Part shown: one piece after another, positions 4,327 through 11,004 of the stretch
Layout: each line of letters starts with the position of its first letter
Position numbering within the stretch: position 1 is the stretch's first letter
NCBI GenBank assembly: GCA_036732755.1
Contig: DAINBU010000149.1
Span: 1-11,004 of the forward strand
DNA: 11,004 nt
Reading direction: 5' to 3'
DNA from: DASRRB01 sp036732755
Lineage (GTDB): Bacteria > Planctomycetota > B15-G4 > SIAN01
Made by a program: the position numbers and the translations under genes
The notes under the pieces: model-generated
Told to the model about the DNA's origin: nothing
Seen by the model: only the letters and a program-made list of their open reading frames with translations
Database searches by the model: none

Positions 4327-6669
4327 ATGGTCCGCCGCTCGTTCGTGATCCTCGTCGCGCTCGCGTCGTCCGCGAGCGCCGTAGCGCAGACCGCCGCGAA
4401 CGCCGGCCAGACCGCCGCCCCCTCGCCCCGCCCCGAGTCGATCCTCCCGCAGGGCACGCTGATCTACTTCGGGACCGACGACCTCGACGGGCTCGTGCAG
4501 CGGACGAAGACTGCGCCGATGGGGAAGATCCTGGTCGAGCAGGAGGTGAAGGACTTCCTCGCCAAGCCGCTCGGCGACCTGCGCAAGGCGATCGACCAGG
4601 GCGTGGCGATGGCGAAGCAGGTGCCCGGGCTCGAGTCGGTCGAGCTCGACGTCGACAAGATCCTCGCCGGACCCTACGGCCGCGCCTTCTTCGCGTTCAC
4701 GCAGTTCGACCTGGCCTTCAAGGACGGCCGCCCCGACCCGGCGTCGATCGACATCGGCCTGGTGATCGGCCTCGAGCCCCGCGCCGGCGCGGTCGACCTG
4801 TTCGGCCTCGTGAAGCAGATCGTCACGCAGGTGACCGCCTCGGCGTCGCACGGCGAGCTCAAGTTCGAGTCGGTGACCGTCGAGGGGCTCACCTACGAGC
4901 GCATGCGCAATCCCGAGGCGGCCGTCTCGCTCTGTTTCGCGAACGTGGCCGGCATGCCGATCGTCTCGCTCAGCGAGAAGTCGATGGCCGCGATCGCGCA
5001 CACGCTCAAGACGCCCGGCTCCTCGCTCCAGTCCGACCCCGACTACGCGCGCTGCGTCGCCGCGGTCGGCGCGCCCGCGCCCGGCGACCTGGTGGTCTTC
5101 GCGCAGGTCGGGCGCATCATCGACGTGATCGGCCGCATCGCCGTCGCCGCGATCAACGCCTCCGACACGCAAGAAGGACATAAGGACATCGCGACGATCG
5201 TCGAGAAGGGGCTCGCCGCGTCGAAGCTCGCGCAGATCGGCCCGGCCTACGCGACGTCGCAGCGCAAGGACGCGACCTCGATCAACGTCTCCTACAACGA
5301 GATCGACCCGAAGGCGGGCGGCCTGCTCGCGCTCGCGGCCGGGAAGCCCGTCGACCTCTCGCTCATCAAGGTGGTGCCGAAGAACGCGATCGCCTTCTCA
5401 CTCGGCAGCTTCGACGTCGCGCCCGTGTGGGACACCGTCGTCGCGACGATGAAGGACGCCGCGCCCGCGCAGCACGACGAGGTGATGGGGATGCTCAAGG
5501 CGTTCGAGGCGCAGCTCGGCGGCGCCGACGCGGAAGGCAATCCGAAGTGGAGCCTGCGCCGTGACCTCCTCGGCGTCCTGGGCGGCCGCATGATGTCGAT
5601 GACGATCCCGTCGGCCGGCTCGCTGCTCGGTCCCGGAGGCGACACCGTCGGCTGGATCGAGACCTCGAACGCCGAGCAGCTCGCGAAGAGCCTCGCGCTC
5701 GTCCTCGCCTTCGTCGACACGCAGCTCGCCGACAACGAAGGCTTCAAGATCAAGTTCAAGGAGCAGGCGTACGGCGACGTGAAGCTGCAGGTGCTCGACA
5801 CCTCCAAGCTCGGGATGCTCGCGATGGCGGCCGGCTCGATGCAGCCGTCCTGGTGCATCCACGACGGCAAGTTCTGGTTCGGGACGACCACCAAGTCGCT
5901 GAAGAAGGCGCTCGACGGGCAGAAACCGGCCACACCCGCCGACCCGAACGTGCCGCCGCCGGAGAACATCCTCGCCAAGGCCGACTTCGCCAAGCGCTGG
6001 GTCGAGCCGCCGGCCGGCACCGTCGTGACGAGCGTCGAGTACGGCGACACCGCGACGATCTTCGAGAACACCTACCAGCAGCTCATGCAGGTCGTCCCGA
6101 TGCTCACGACGACCGGCGTCATGAAGGACATCCCGATCGACATCTCGCTGCTGCCCACCGCCGAGGCGATCGGACAGCACCTGTTCGGGACCGTGACCGT
6201 CTCCTACCGCGTCGGCGACCACGGCCACATGACGCAGAGCCGCGGCCCGTTCGGCCCCGAGGCGGCGGTCGTGCTCGGCGGCGTCATCGCCGGCGTCGCC
6301 ACGATGGTCGCCTACCAGAAGGAGCATGCGCTCACGGCGGAGCACGCGGGCGCCAAGCGCAGCAAGGGCGGCGTGCCCGCGCCCGTCGACCCGAGCCAGA
6401 AGGTCGACGCCGACTTCGCCGACCTCTCCGCGTCGATCACCGTCTACATCATCGCCAACAACAAGCCCCCGGCCGAGCTCGCCGACCTCACCAAGCCGGC
6501 GACCGACTACCCGAAGGGCTACACGCAGGGGCAGCCGCTCCCGGTCGATCCGTGGGGCCACGCCTACGCGTACAGCACGGACGGCAAGGACGACTACAAG
6601 CTCTGGTCGCTCGGCCCGAACGGCATCGACGAGAAGGGCGCGGGGGACGACATCAAGCCGTCGCGCTGA
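4327..6669 (+). CDS. Large exported protein with C-terminal GspG-like pseudopilin module
   Basis: A 780-residue protein. ATG at 4327 is chosen over the longer open frame because AAGGAG (4315-4320) sits 6 bases upstream and a signal peptide begins there (MVRRSFVILVALASSASAVA, cleavage near residue 20). The N-terminal 600 residues begin with ILPQGTLIYFGTDDLDGLVQRT, a pattern like DUF3352-type secreted proteins, with several alpha/beta stretches and no catalytic motif I recognise. At 642-663 there is a hydrophobic helix (FGPEAAVVLGGVIAGVATMVAY). Residues 692-780 resemble the type II secretion major pseudopilin GspG: KVDADFADLSASITVYIIANN, then DPWGHAYAY (741-749), then YKLWSLGPNGIDEKGAGDDI (757-776), the region that in GspG forms the calcium-binding loop. 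It is not a normal pseudopilin, since the module is C-terminal and no prepilin peptidase leader is present at the N-terminus. Role unknown; surface or periplasmic placement is inferred. Confidence 0.8.
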   Translation: MVRRSFVILVALASSASAVAQTAANAGQTAAPSPRPESILPQGTLIYFGTDDLDGLVQRTKTAPMGKILVEQEVKDFLAKPLGDLRKAIDQGVAMAKQVPGLESVELDVDKILAGPYGRAFFAFTQFDLAFKDGRPDPASIDIGLVIGLEPRAGAVDLFGLVKQIVTQVTASASHGELKFESVTVEGLTYERMRNPEAAVSLCFANVAGMPIVSLSEKSMAAIAHTLKTPGSSLQSDPDYARCVAAVGAPAPGDLVVFAQVGRIIDVIGRIAVAAINASDTQEGHKDIATIVEKGLAASKLAQIGPAYATSQRKDATSINVSYNEIDPKAGGLLALAAGKPVDLSLIKVVPKNAIAFSLGSFDVAPVWDTVVATMKDAAPAQHDEVMGMLKAFEAQLGGADAEGNPKWSLRRDLLGVLGGRMMSMTIPSAGSLLGPGGDTVGWIETSNAEQLAKSLALVLAFVDTQLADNEGFKIKFKEQAYGDVKLQVLDTSKLGMLAMAAGSMQPSWCIHDGKFWFGTTTKSLKKALDGQKPATPADPNVPPPENILAKADFAKRWVEPPAGTVVTSVEYGDTATIFENTYQQLMQVVPMLTTTGVMKDIPIDISLLPTAEAIGQHLFGTVTVSYRVGDHGHMTQSRGPFGPEAAVVLGGVIAGVATMVAYQKEHALTAEHAGAKRSKGGVPAPVDPSQKVDADFADLSASITVYIIANNKPPAELADLTKPATDYPKGYTQGQPLPVDPWGHAYAYSTDGKDDYKLWSLGPNGIDEKGAGDDIKPSR

Positions 6670-6702
6670 ACCGCGGTCCACGAGCAGCGATAGAGTCGAC
6701 GG

Positions 6703-6718
6703 CCGGCCACGCGGCCGG
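6703..6718 (+). other. Small G/C hairpin before the five-gene operon
   Basis: CCGGCC (6703-6708) and GGCCGG (6713-6718) form a 6-bp stem with a 4-base loop in the 62-bp gap after the 780-aa protein gene. No T-run follows. It may be a weak terminator or may simply reflect base composition. No clear promoter is seen in this gap, so read-through into the operon is possible. Confidence 0.25.
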
Positions 6719-6731
6719 ATCCGCGAGGACG

Positions 6732-6968
6732 ATGCGACTCTTCCGCCGACTCTTGGACACGAACGGCTGGTTCCGGGGCTCGACCCCGGCGCGGCTCCTC
6801 GCGCTGCTCACCACCGGCACGCTCGCGCAGCGCGTCACCGTCGTCGTCGGGCTCGGCGTCCTCTTCTTCGCGATGTTCCAGGCGCTGCCCTGGTTCGCGC
6901 TCGCGCTGGTCGGCGTCACGCTCTGCTGGATGGCGTGGCGCGACTTCACGAGGTCGAACGAGAAGTGA
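6732..6968 (+). CDS. Small membrane protein of unknown function (78 aa)
   Basis: ATG at 6732 follows GAGGA (6725-6729) with an unusually short gap of 2 bases. The product, MRLFRRLLDTNGWFRGSTPAR onward, has a basic, probably cytoplasmic N-terminus (1-21). Two closely spaced hydrophobic segments follow, about 34-51 (VTVVVGLGVLFFAMF) and 53-69 (PWFALALVGVTLCWMAW), then a short charged tail DFTRSNEK. It looks like a helical hairpin in the inner membrane. Its stop overlaps the next start by 4 bp (GTGA), implying translational coupling with the acyltransferase. I do not recognise the family. The overlap and the tidy two-helix layout support a real gene; with only 78 residues the call stays moderate. 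Confidence 0.6.
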   Translation: MRLFRRLLDTNGWFRGSTPARLLALLTTGTLAQRVTVVVGLGVLFFAMFQALPWFALALVGVTLCWMAWRDFTRSNEK

Positions 6969-7612
6969 AGCGCGTCCCCGGCTGGCTGCCGCCGGTCGCC
7001 GCGGGGGCGATCGGGACGCTCGCCGCGACGTGGCGCGTGCAGTCGCGCTTCGATCCATTGGTCGCCCCGCACCGGAGCGAGCGCCCGTCGCGCTGCATCT
7101 ACCTGCTCTGGCATCGCACCGTGCTGATCGCGGTGCCGCTCTACGCCGGACTGAAGGTCTGCATCGGGACCTCGATGCACGGCGACGGCGAGCTCGCGGC
7201 GCGCATCACCGACCGCTTCGGCTTCACGTCGGCCCGCGGCTCGAGCTCGCGGGGCGGTGCGCGGCTCGTGCGCGGGATGGTCGAGTTCTTCGAGAGCCAG
7301 TCGGGCGACCTCGCGCTCACCACCGACGGCCCGCGCGGGCCGCTGCGCAAGACGAAGCCGGGCGCGCTCTTCCTCGCCTCCCACCTCGGCATCCCGGTCG
7401 TGCCGGTCGGGATCGCGGCGCGGCCGTGCAAGGAGCTGCGCTCGTGGGATCGCTTCATGGTCCCGTGGCCGTTCGCCCGCATCGGCGTCGTCGCCGCGCC
7501 GCCGCTGCCGATCGAACGCGACGTCTCGGAGGAGCGCCTCGCCGAGCTCTGCCTCGACGTCGACCGCCGCATGGAGGAGGTCGAGCGCGCAGCGGGGGAG
7601 CTGATCGCGTGA
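6965..7612 (+). CDS. DUF374-family lysophospholipid acyltransferase-like protein
   Basis: A 215-residue protein that starts at GTG 6965, overlapping the previous stop as GTGA. Conserved blocks of the DUF374 family are in order: LLWHR at 47-51 (the acyltransferase-type His), HGDGELAARITDRFGF (72-87), RGSSSRGGAR (91-100), TTDGPRGP (119-126), KPGALFLAS (131-139), IPVVPVGIAA (143-152) and SWDRFMVPWPF (160-170). The family is related to glycerol-phosphate/lipid A type acyltransferases and is thought to act on lipids at the inner membrane; the substrate here is unknown. Residues 9-23 are mildly hydrophobic and may associate with the membrane. The length of a little over 200 residues is usual for the family. 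The frame is open further upstream, but that region overlaps two other genes and shows no family similarity. It is coupled to the YecE-like gene by another GTGA overlap. Confidence 0.88.
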   Translation: MKRVPGWLPPVAAGAIGTLAATWRVQSRFDPLVAPHRSERPSRCIYLLWHRTVLIAVPLYAGLKVCIGTSMHGDGELAARITDRFGFTSARGSSSRGGARLVRGMVEFFESQSGDLALTTDGPRGPLRKTKPGALFLASHLGIPVVPVGIAARPCKELRSWDRFMVPWPFARIGVVAAPPLPIERDVSEERLAELCLDVDRRMEEVERAAGELIA

Positions 7613-8502
7613 GTCCGCCGCGCCTCTTCGTCGGCCCGGCCGGCTTCTCCTACGACGACTGGGAAGGGATCGTCTACCCGAAGGGGAGCGGCCTCGACCG
7701 CCTCGAGGCCGTCGCGCGCCTCTTCGACCTGGTCGAGATCAACACGACCTTCTACGGGCCGCTGCAGCCGCGCACCGCCGAGCAGTGGCTCGAGCGCTTG
7801 CGCGACCGCCCGGGGTTCCGCTTCACCGCGAAGCTCACCAAGCGCTTCACCCACGACGACCCGAAGACGTGGACGCTCGCCGATCGCGACGACTTCCGCG
7901 CCGGCCTCGCGCCGCTGCGCGAGGCGGGCCGGCTCGGGCCGCTGCTCTGCCAGTTCCCGTTCTTCTTCGACGCGAGCGAGGAGAACCTCGTCCGCCTCGC
8001 CCGCATCCGCAAGGCGTTCCCGGAACACGCGCTCGTCCTCGAGGTGCGCCATCGATCGTGGATCGAGGAGGCGAGCCTGCGCCGCGTGAGCGACCTCGGC
8101 TTCTCCTTCTGCAACGTCGACCAGCCGCTCGCGCAATCGTCGATCGCGCTCGGCGAGTGGGTGACCGGTCCGATCGGCTACTTGCGCCTGCACGGCCGCA
8201 ACGCCGCGAAGTGGTTCGACCGGAACAGTGCCGTGCACGAGAAGTACGATTGGCTCTACTCGGAGCCGGAGCTCGCGACGATCGTCGCGACGGCGGACCG
8301 GCTGCGCGCGCACACCGAAGAGCTCTACGTGGTCGCGAACAACCACTTCGCCGGCAAGGGCCCCGCGAACGCGCTCGAGATCGCGCACGCGCTGGCCGGC
8401 GCGTGCAGCGAAGTGCCCGAGTCGCTGCTCGCCGCCTATCCGCGGCTCGCGCGCCTGCGCGGCGACGCCGCGAACCGCGTCGAAAAGCGGACCGCTCCGT
8501 GA
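7609..8502 (+). CDS. YecE/DUF72-family TIM-barrel protein
   Basis: A 297-residue DUF72 protein. GTG at 7609 overlaps the previous stop (GTGA) and has GGGGAG (7595-7600) 8 bases upstream, a good ribosome site inside the preceding gene. Family motifs in order: VGPAGFSYDDWEGIVYPKG (8-26), the strand LVEINTTFYG (41-50), FRFTAKLTKRFTH (70-82), LLCQFPFFF (112-120), LVLEVRHRSWI (142-152), GYLRLHGRN (190-198), Y213-W215-LYS (213-218), and ELYVVANNHFAGKGPANA (238-255). The fold is a TIM barrel. Its biochemical activity is not established, although a metal or Fe-S related role has been discussed. Length is near the upper end of the family (most are 230-300). It continues into a 44-aa peptide gene through a third GTGA overlap. 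Family certain; function open. Confidence 0.93.
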   Translation: MSPPRLFVGPAGFSYDDWEGIVYPKGSGLDRLEAVARLFDLVEINTTFYGPLQPRTAEQWLERLRDRPGFRFTAKLTKRFTHDDPKTWTLADRDDFRAGLAPLREAGRLGPLLCQFPFFFDASEENLVRLARIRKAFPEHALVLEVRHRSWIEEASLRRVSDLGFSFCNVDQPLAQSSIALGEWVTGPIGYLRLHGRNAAKWFDRNSAVHEKYDWLYSEPELATIVATADRLRAHTEELYVVANNHFAGKGPANALEIAHALAGACSEVPESLLAAYPRLARLRGDAANRVEKRTAP

Positions 8503-8633
8503 CGGAGGGCGCGCCGCCGGAGGAGGATCCCGCGGCCGAGGCGCACGCGCGGCGCCTCTACTGGCGCGCGCTCGCGTGGGGGGTGCTCACCCTCGTCTTG
8601 CTGTGGTGGTTCAAGCACCACTGGCAGGCCTGA
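8499..8633 (+). CDS. 44-aa single-span membrane peptide next to the SSF symporter
   Basis: GTG at 8499 overlaps the DUF72 stop as GTGA. The product has an acidic cytoplasmic-looking start VTEGAPPEEDPAAEAHARRL, then one hydrophobic segment at about 21-37 (YWRALAWGVLTLVLLWW), and ends FKHHWQA. Its stop is 3 bases before the symporter start. Small membrane proteins such as YhdT (with PanF) and YjcH (with ActP) are encoded just before SSF symporters in proteobacteria, so an accessory role is plausible, though I cannot show homology to DUF997 or DUF485 and this peptide is shorter. GTG with a coupled overlap and no strong Shine-Dalgarno of its own. Short, so moderate confidence that it is translated. 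Confidence 0.6.
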   Translation: MTEGAPPEEDPAAEAHARRLYWRALAWGVLTLVLLWWFKHHWQA

Positions 8634-8636
8634 GCG

Positions 8637-10457
8637 ATGCGCACCGCCGACCTCCTGATCGTCGCCGCCTTCCTGGTCTACATCGTCTGGGACGGCGTGC
8701 GGCGCGGCCGCGACTCGAAGGACGCCGAGGGCTACATGCTCGCCGGCCGGCGCATGCGCTGGTGGGCGATGGGCCTGTCGGTGATGGCGACGCAGGCGAG
8801 CGCGATCACCCTCATCTCGACGACCGGCCAGGGCTTCGACCAGGGGATGCGGTTCCTCCACTTCTACCTGGCGATCCCGTTCGCGATGGTCGTCCTGTGC
8901 GCGACGGTCGTCCCGTGGTTCCACAAGGCGCGCGTCTTCACCGCCTACGAGTACCTCGAGCGCCGCTTCGACCGGCCGACGCGCCTGCTCGCGAGCGTCC
9001 TCTTCCTGATCTCGCGCTCGCTCGCGGTCGGCACCGTGATGTACGCGCCGAGCATCGTCCTGTCGCGCGGCGTCGGCATCCCGCCGGCGACCACGATCCT
9101 CGTGATGGGGATCGCCTCGACCGTCTACACGGCGATCGGCGGCAACACCGCCGTGATCGTGACCGACGCCAAGCAGATGCTCGTGATGATGGCGGGGCTG
9201 GTCGCGTGCGTCGTCGTCGCGTGGACCTCGCTGCCAGACCACGTCGGCTTCACCGGCGCGCTCTCGATCGCGGGGGCGACGAACCGCCTCGACACGTTCC
9301 ACTGGCCGACCAGCGTCGCCGACGCGCTCTCCGACAAGTTCAACCTGGTGTCGGGGCTGTTCGGCGGCTTCGTCCTCTTCCTCGGCTACTTCGGCGCCGA
9401 CCAGGAGCAGGTGCAGCGCTACCTCGCCGGCTCGACCGTGAACCAGAGCCGGCAGAGCCTCCTCCTGTCGGCCTTCGCGAAGGTGCCGATGCAGTTCGTG
9501 ATCCTGCTGCTCGGCGTGCTGCTCTACGTCCGCTACCTCTTCGCGCCGGCGCCCGCGTTCTTCCGCGCCCCCGAGCTCGAGCGGGCGCTGAAGGAGCGGC
9601 CGGCCGCCGAGTCGGCGCCGTTGCGCGCCCGGTACGACGCCCTGCTCGAACGCTACGGCGCCGACGCGAAGAGCCGCGCCGCCGCGGCCGAGGACTTCCT
9701 CGCGGCTGACCGGGATCTTCCCGTCGACGGCGCCGCATCGGCCCGGGACGAGGGCCGCCGCAGCGCCGCCGTCGACGAGCTGCGCCGACTCGACAAGGCC
9801 GTCGCGGACGACCGCACGGCGGGGATGGTGCTGCTCGCCGAGGCGGGGCTCTCCAAGCTCGACGCTCAGGGGAAGCCCGAGAAGAACGAGCCGGACTACG
9901 TTTTCACCCACTTCCTCGTGACCGGACTCCCGGTCGGGATCGCCGGGCTCGTGCTCGCCGCGATCTTCGCGGCGGCGATCTCGAGCCTCGTCTCGCCGCT
10001 CAACTCGCTCGCGACCTCTGCGGTCATGGACCTGTGGCGGCCGTTCCGCGGCGACCGCCTGTCGCAGCGGGAGATCGTGACCGCCACGCGCCTCATGACG
10101 TTCGTGTGGGGCGGGCTCGCGACCGTTTCCGCCTTCTGGATGGGCGACATCCCGATCATCGAGATGGTGAACCGCATCGGCTCGTTCTTCTACGGCAGCA
10201 TGTTCGGGATCTTCGTGCTCGGCCGGATCGTCCCGCGCGCGCGCGGCGCCGTCGGCTGGATCTCGCTCGCGCTCGGCCTGTCGACCGTGCTCGGCGTCCA
10301 CTGGCTCTACAACGTGACCGGCCGCATCCGTCCGGAAGCGTGGCCGAAGATCGAATTCCTCTGGTACAACCCGATCGGCTTCCTCGCCGTGCTGCTGGTC
10401 GGCTTCGTCGCGGCGCGCTTCGCGGCGCGCGCTTCGTCCGCCGCGGAGCGCCGCTAG
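8637..10457 (+). CDS. Sodium:solute symporter (SSF) family transporter with large hydrophilic insert
   Basis: A 606-residue inner-membrane Na+-coupled transporter of unknown substrate. ATG at 8637 is 3 bases after the small peptide's stop. SSF features in order: TM1 at 5-19, the GYMLAGR motif (32-38), ATQASAITLISTTGQGF (51-67), FTAYEYLERRFDRPTR (101-116), YTAIGGNTAVIVTDAKQML (164-182), YFGADQEQVQRYLAG (251-265), and AAAISSLVSPLNSLATSAV in the region of TM8, where S449 and S450 fit the conserved Ser pair of the Na2 site. Between about 302 and 420 there is a hydrophilic, Ala/Arg/Glu-rich stretch of about 118 residues, longer than in typical 480-550 residue members. C-terminal helices run to 598. 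It belongs to the solute:Na+ symporter (sugar/sialic acid/proline-like) side of the family; substrate cannot be read from the sequence. It is the last gene of the tight operon before pyrB, 36 bp away. Confidence 0.93.
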   Translation: MRTADLLIVAAFLVYIVWDGVRRGRDSKDAEGYMLAGRRMRWWAMGLSVMATQASAITLISTTGQGFDQGMRFLHFYLAIPFAMVVLCATVVPWFHKARVFTAYEYLERRFDRPTRLLASVLFLISRSLAVGTVMYAPSIVLSRGVGIPPATTILVMGIASTVYTAIGGNTAVIVTDAKQMLVMMAGLVACVVVAWTSLPDHVGFTGALSIAGATNRLDTFHWPTSVADALSDKFNLVSGLFGGFVLFLGYFGADQEQVQRYLAGSTVNQSRQSLLLSAFAKVPMQFVILLLGVLLYVRYLFAPAPAFFRAPELERALKERPAAESAPLRARYDALLERYGADAKSRAAAAEDFLAADRDLPVDGAASARDEGRRSAAVDELRRLDKAVADDRTAGMVLLAEAGLSKLDAQGKPEKNEPDYVFTHFLVTGLPVGIAGLVLAAIFAAAISSLVSPLNSLATSAVMDLWRPFRGDRLSQREIVTATRLMTFVWGGLATVSAFWMGDIPIIEMVNRIGSFFYGSMFGIFVLGRIVPRARGAVGWISLALGLSTVLGVHWLYNVTGRIRPEAWPKIEFLWYNPIGFLAVLLVGFVAARFAARASSAAERR

Positions 10458-10493
10458 ACTCTTCCGGCCGCCGTTCGCCCGACCGAGGAGCGA

Positions 10494-11004
10494 ATGAAGA
10501 AGAATCCGCTGCTCGACCGCGACGTGATCTCGATGCGCGACTTCGATCGCGCCGACGTCGTGGCCATCCTCGAGCGCTGCCGGGAGTTCGAGCGCAACAA
10601 GAAGCCGCTCCTGCAGGGCAAGGTCCTCGCGAACCTCTTCTTCGAGCCCTCGACGCGCACCCGCCTCTCCTTCGACGCCGCGATGAAGCGGCTCGGCGGC
10701 ACGACCATCGGCTTCGCCGACGCGGTCTCCACCTCGACCAGCAAGGGGGAGTCGCTGTGGGACACGATCCGGGTCGCCGAGGGCTACTGCGACGTGATCG
10801 TGCTGCGCCACCCCGCCGAGGGGTCGGCCCGACTCGCCGCCGAAGCGACCAGGCTGCCGGTCATCAACGGCGGCGACGGCAGCAACCAGCACCCGACGCA
10901 GACGCTGGTCGACCTCTACACCTTGATGAAGCGCACCGGCCGCATCGAAGGGCTCAAGGTCGCGTTCGTCGGCGACCTCAAGTACAGGCCCACGGTCCAC
11001 TCGC
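10494..11004 (+). CDS. pyrB: Aspartate carbamoyltransferase catalytic subunit, 3' end missing
   Basis: First 170 residues of PyrB, which makes N-carbamoyl-L-aspartate from carbamoyl phosphate and aspartate, the first committed step of pyrimidine synthesis. ATG at 10494 follows GAGGAG (10485-10490) with a short 3-base gap. Signatures: FFEPSTRTRLSFDAAMKRLGG near 43-63 (the S-T-R-T-R carbamoyl-phosphate site), STSKGESLWDTI (loop with the catalytic-site Lys), IVLRHPAEG (Arg and His of the active site), GSNQHPTQTLVDLYT, and VGDLKYRPTVHS at the window end. The usual GDLKYGRTVHS is replaced here by KYRPT (R165-P166), discussed as a finding. The gene continues past 11004; the N-terminal half is intact. 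It starts 36 bp after the symporter stop, with no terminator seen, so read-through from the operon is possible. No pyrR or attenuator is visible before it. Confidence 0.95.
   Translation, partial: MKKNPLLDRDVISMRDFDRADVVAILERCREFERNKKPLLQGKVLANLFFEPSTRTRLSFDAAMKRLGGTTIGFADAVSTSTSKGESLWDTIRVAEGYCDVIVLRHPAEGSARLAAEATRLPVINGGDGSNQHPTQTLVDLYTLMKRTGRIEGLKVAFVGDLKYRPTVHS

Noticed and set aside
2556..4457. Minus-strand open frame of 633 codons opposite the W-repeat protein gene.
   Set aside because: Composition is Arg/Leu/Val/Glu-rich as expected from reverse reading of Lys/Glu-rich codons, with no plausible start region; the plus-strand protein has a signal peptide and ribosome site.
8436..11000. 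Long minus-strand open frame of 854 codons opposite the symporter and pyrB.
   Set aside because: It is antisense to two well-recognised genes, is dominated by Arg, Glu, Ala and Gly, and has no family motif. Long antisense frames are expected in high-GC coding DNA.

Overview
The window is very GC-rich bacterial DNA. It is densely coded, with GTG starts and strong G/C bias at third codon positions. I would guess a Planctomycetota-like or Acidobacteriota-like lineage. The main hint is a secreted protein with a TPR-like start, repeated W-V/I-T/S motifs and a gluzincin-like domain, a style I associate with planctomycetes. A large secreted protein with a GspG-like C-terminus, a DUF374 acyltransferase and a long SSF symporter also fit. 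No rRNA, tRNA, CRISPR array, insertion sequence or phage gene was seen, so the lineage call is weak.

Layout. Positions 1-621 hold the 3' part of parB (chromosome or plasmid partition). It converges with a minus-strand gene at 637-1650 for a membrane-anchored, degenerate cyclophilin-like protein, leaving a 15-bp gap. Positions 1651-1823 are a divergent intergenic region: an extended -10 on the minus strand, a good sigma70-like promoter on the plus strand, then an intrinsic-terminator-like hairpin with a T6 run that abuts the Shine-Dalgarno of an HNH endonuclease-like gene (1824-2447). Two large exported proteins follow. 2562-4025 is a W-repeat protein with a gluzincin-like domain that has lost its zinc ligands. 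4327-6669 is a 780-residue protein ending in a GspG (type II secretion major pseudopilin)-like module. The 301-bp gap between them holds two G/C hairpins and a TTGACA box.

Positions 6732-10457 form a tight operon of five genes: a 78-aa membrane protein, a DUF374 lysophospholipid acyltransferase-like protein, a YecE/DUF72 protein, a 44-aa single-span membrane peptide and an SSF sodium:solute symporter. The first three junctions are 4-bp GTGA overlaps and the fourth is a 3-bp gap. The pyrB gene (aspartate carbamoyltransferase) begins 36 bp later and runs off the end.

How the genes work together: apart from the operon there is little sign of one shared pathway. The operon mixes envelope functions (acyltransferase, transporter, small membrane proteins) with a metal/Fe-S-linked TIM-barrel family and possibly pyrimidine synthesis. 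The least ordinary items are the internal pseudopilin-like fusion, the apparently inactive gluzincin with W-repeats, and the attenuator-like leader of the HNH gene. I found no clear evidence of a complete new defence or mobile system.
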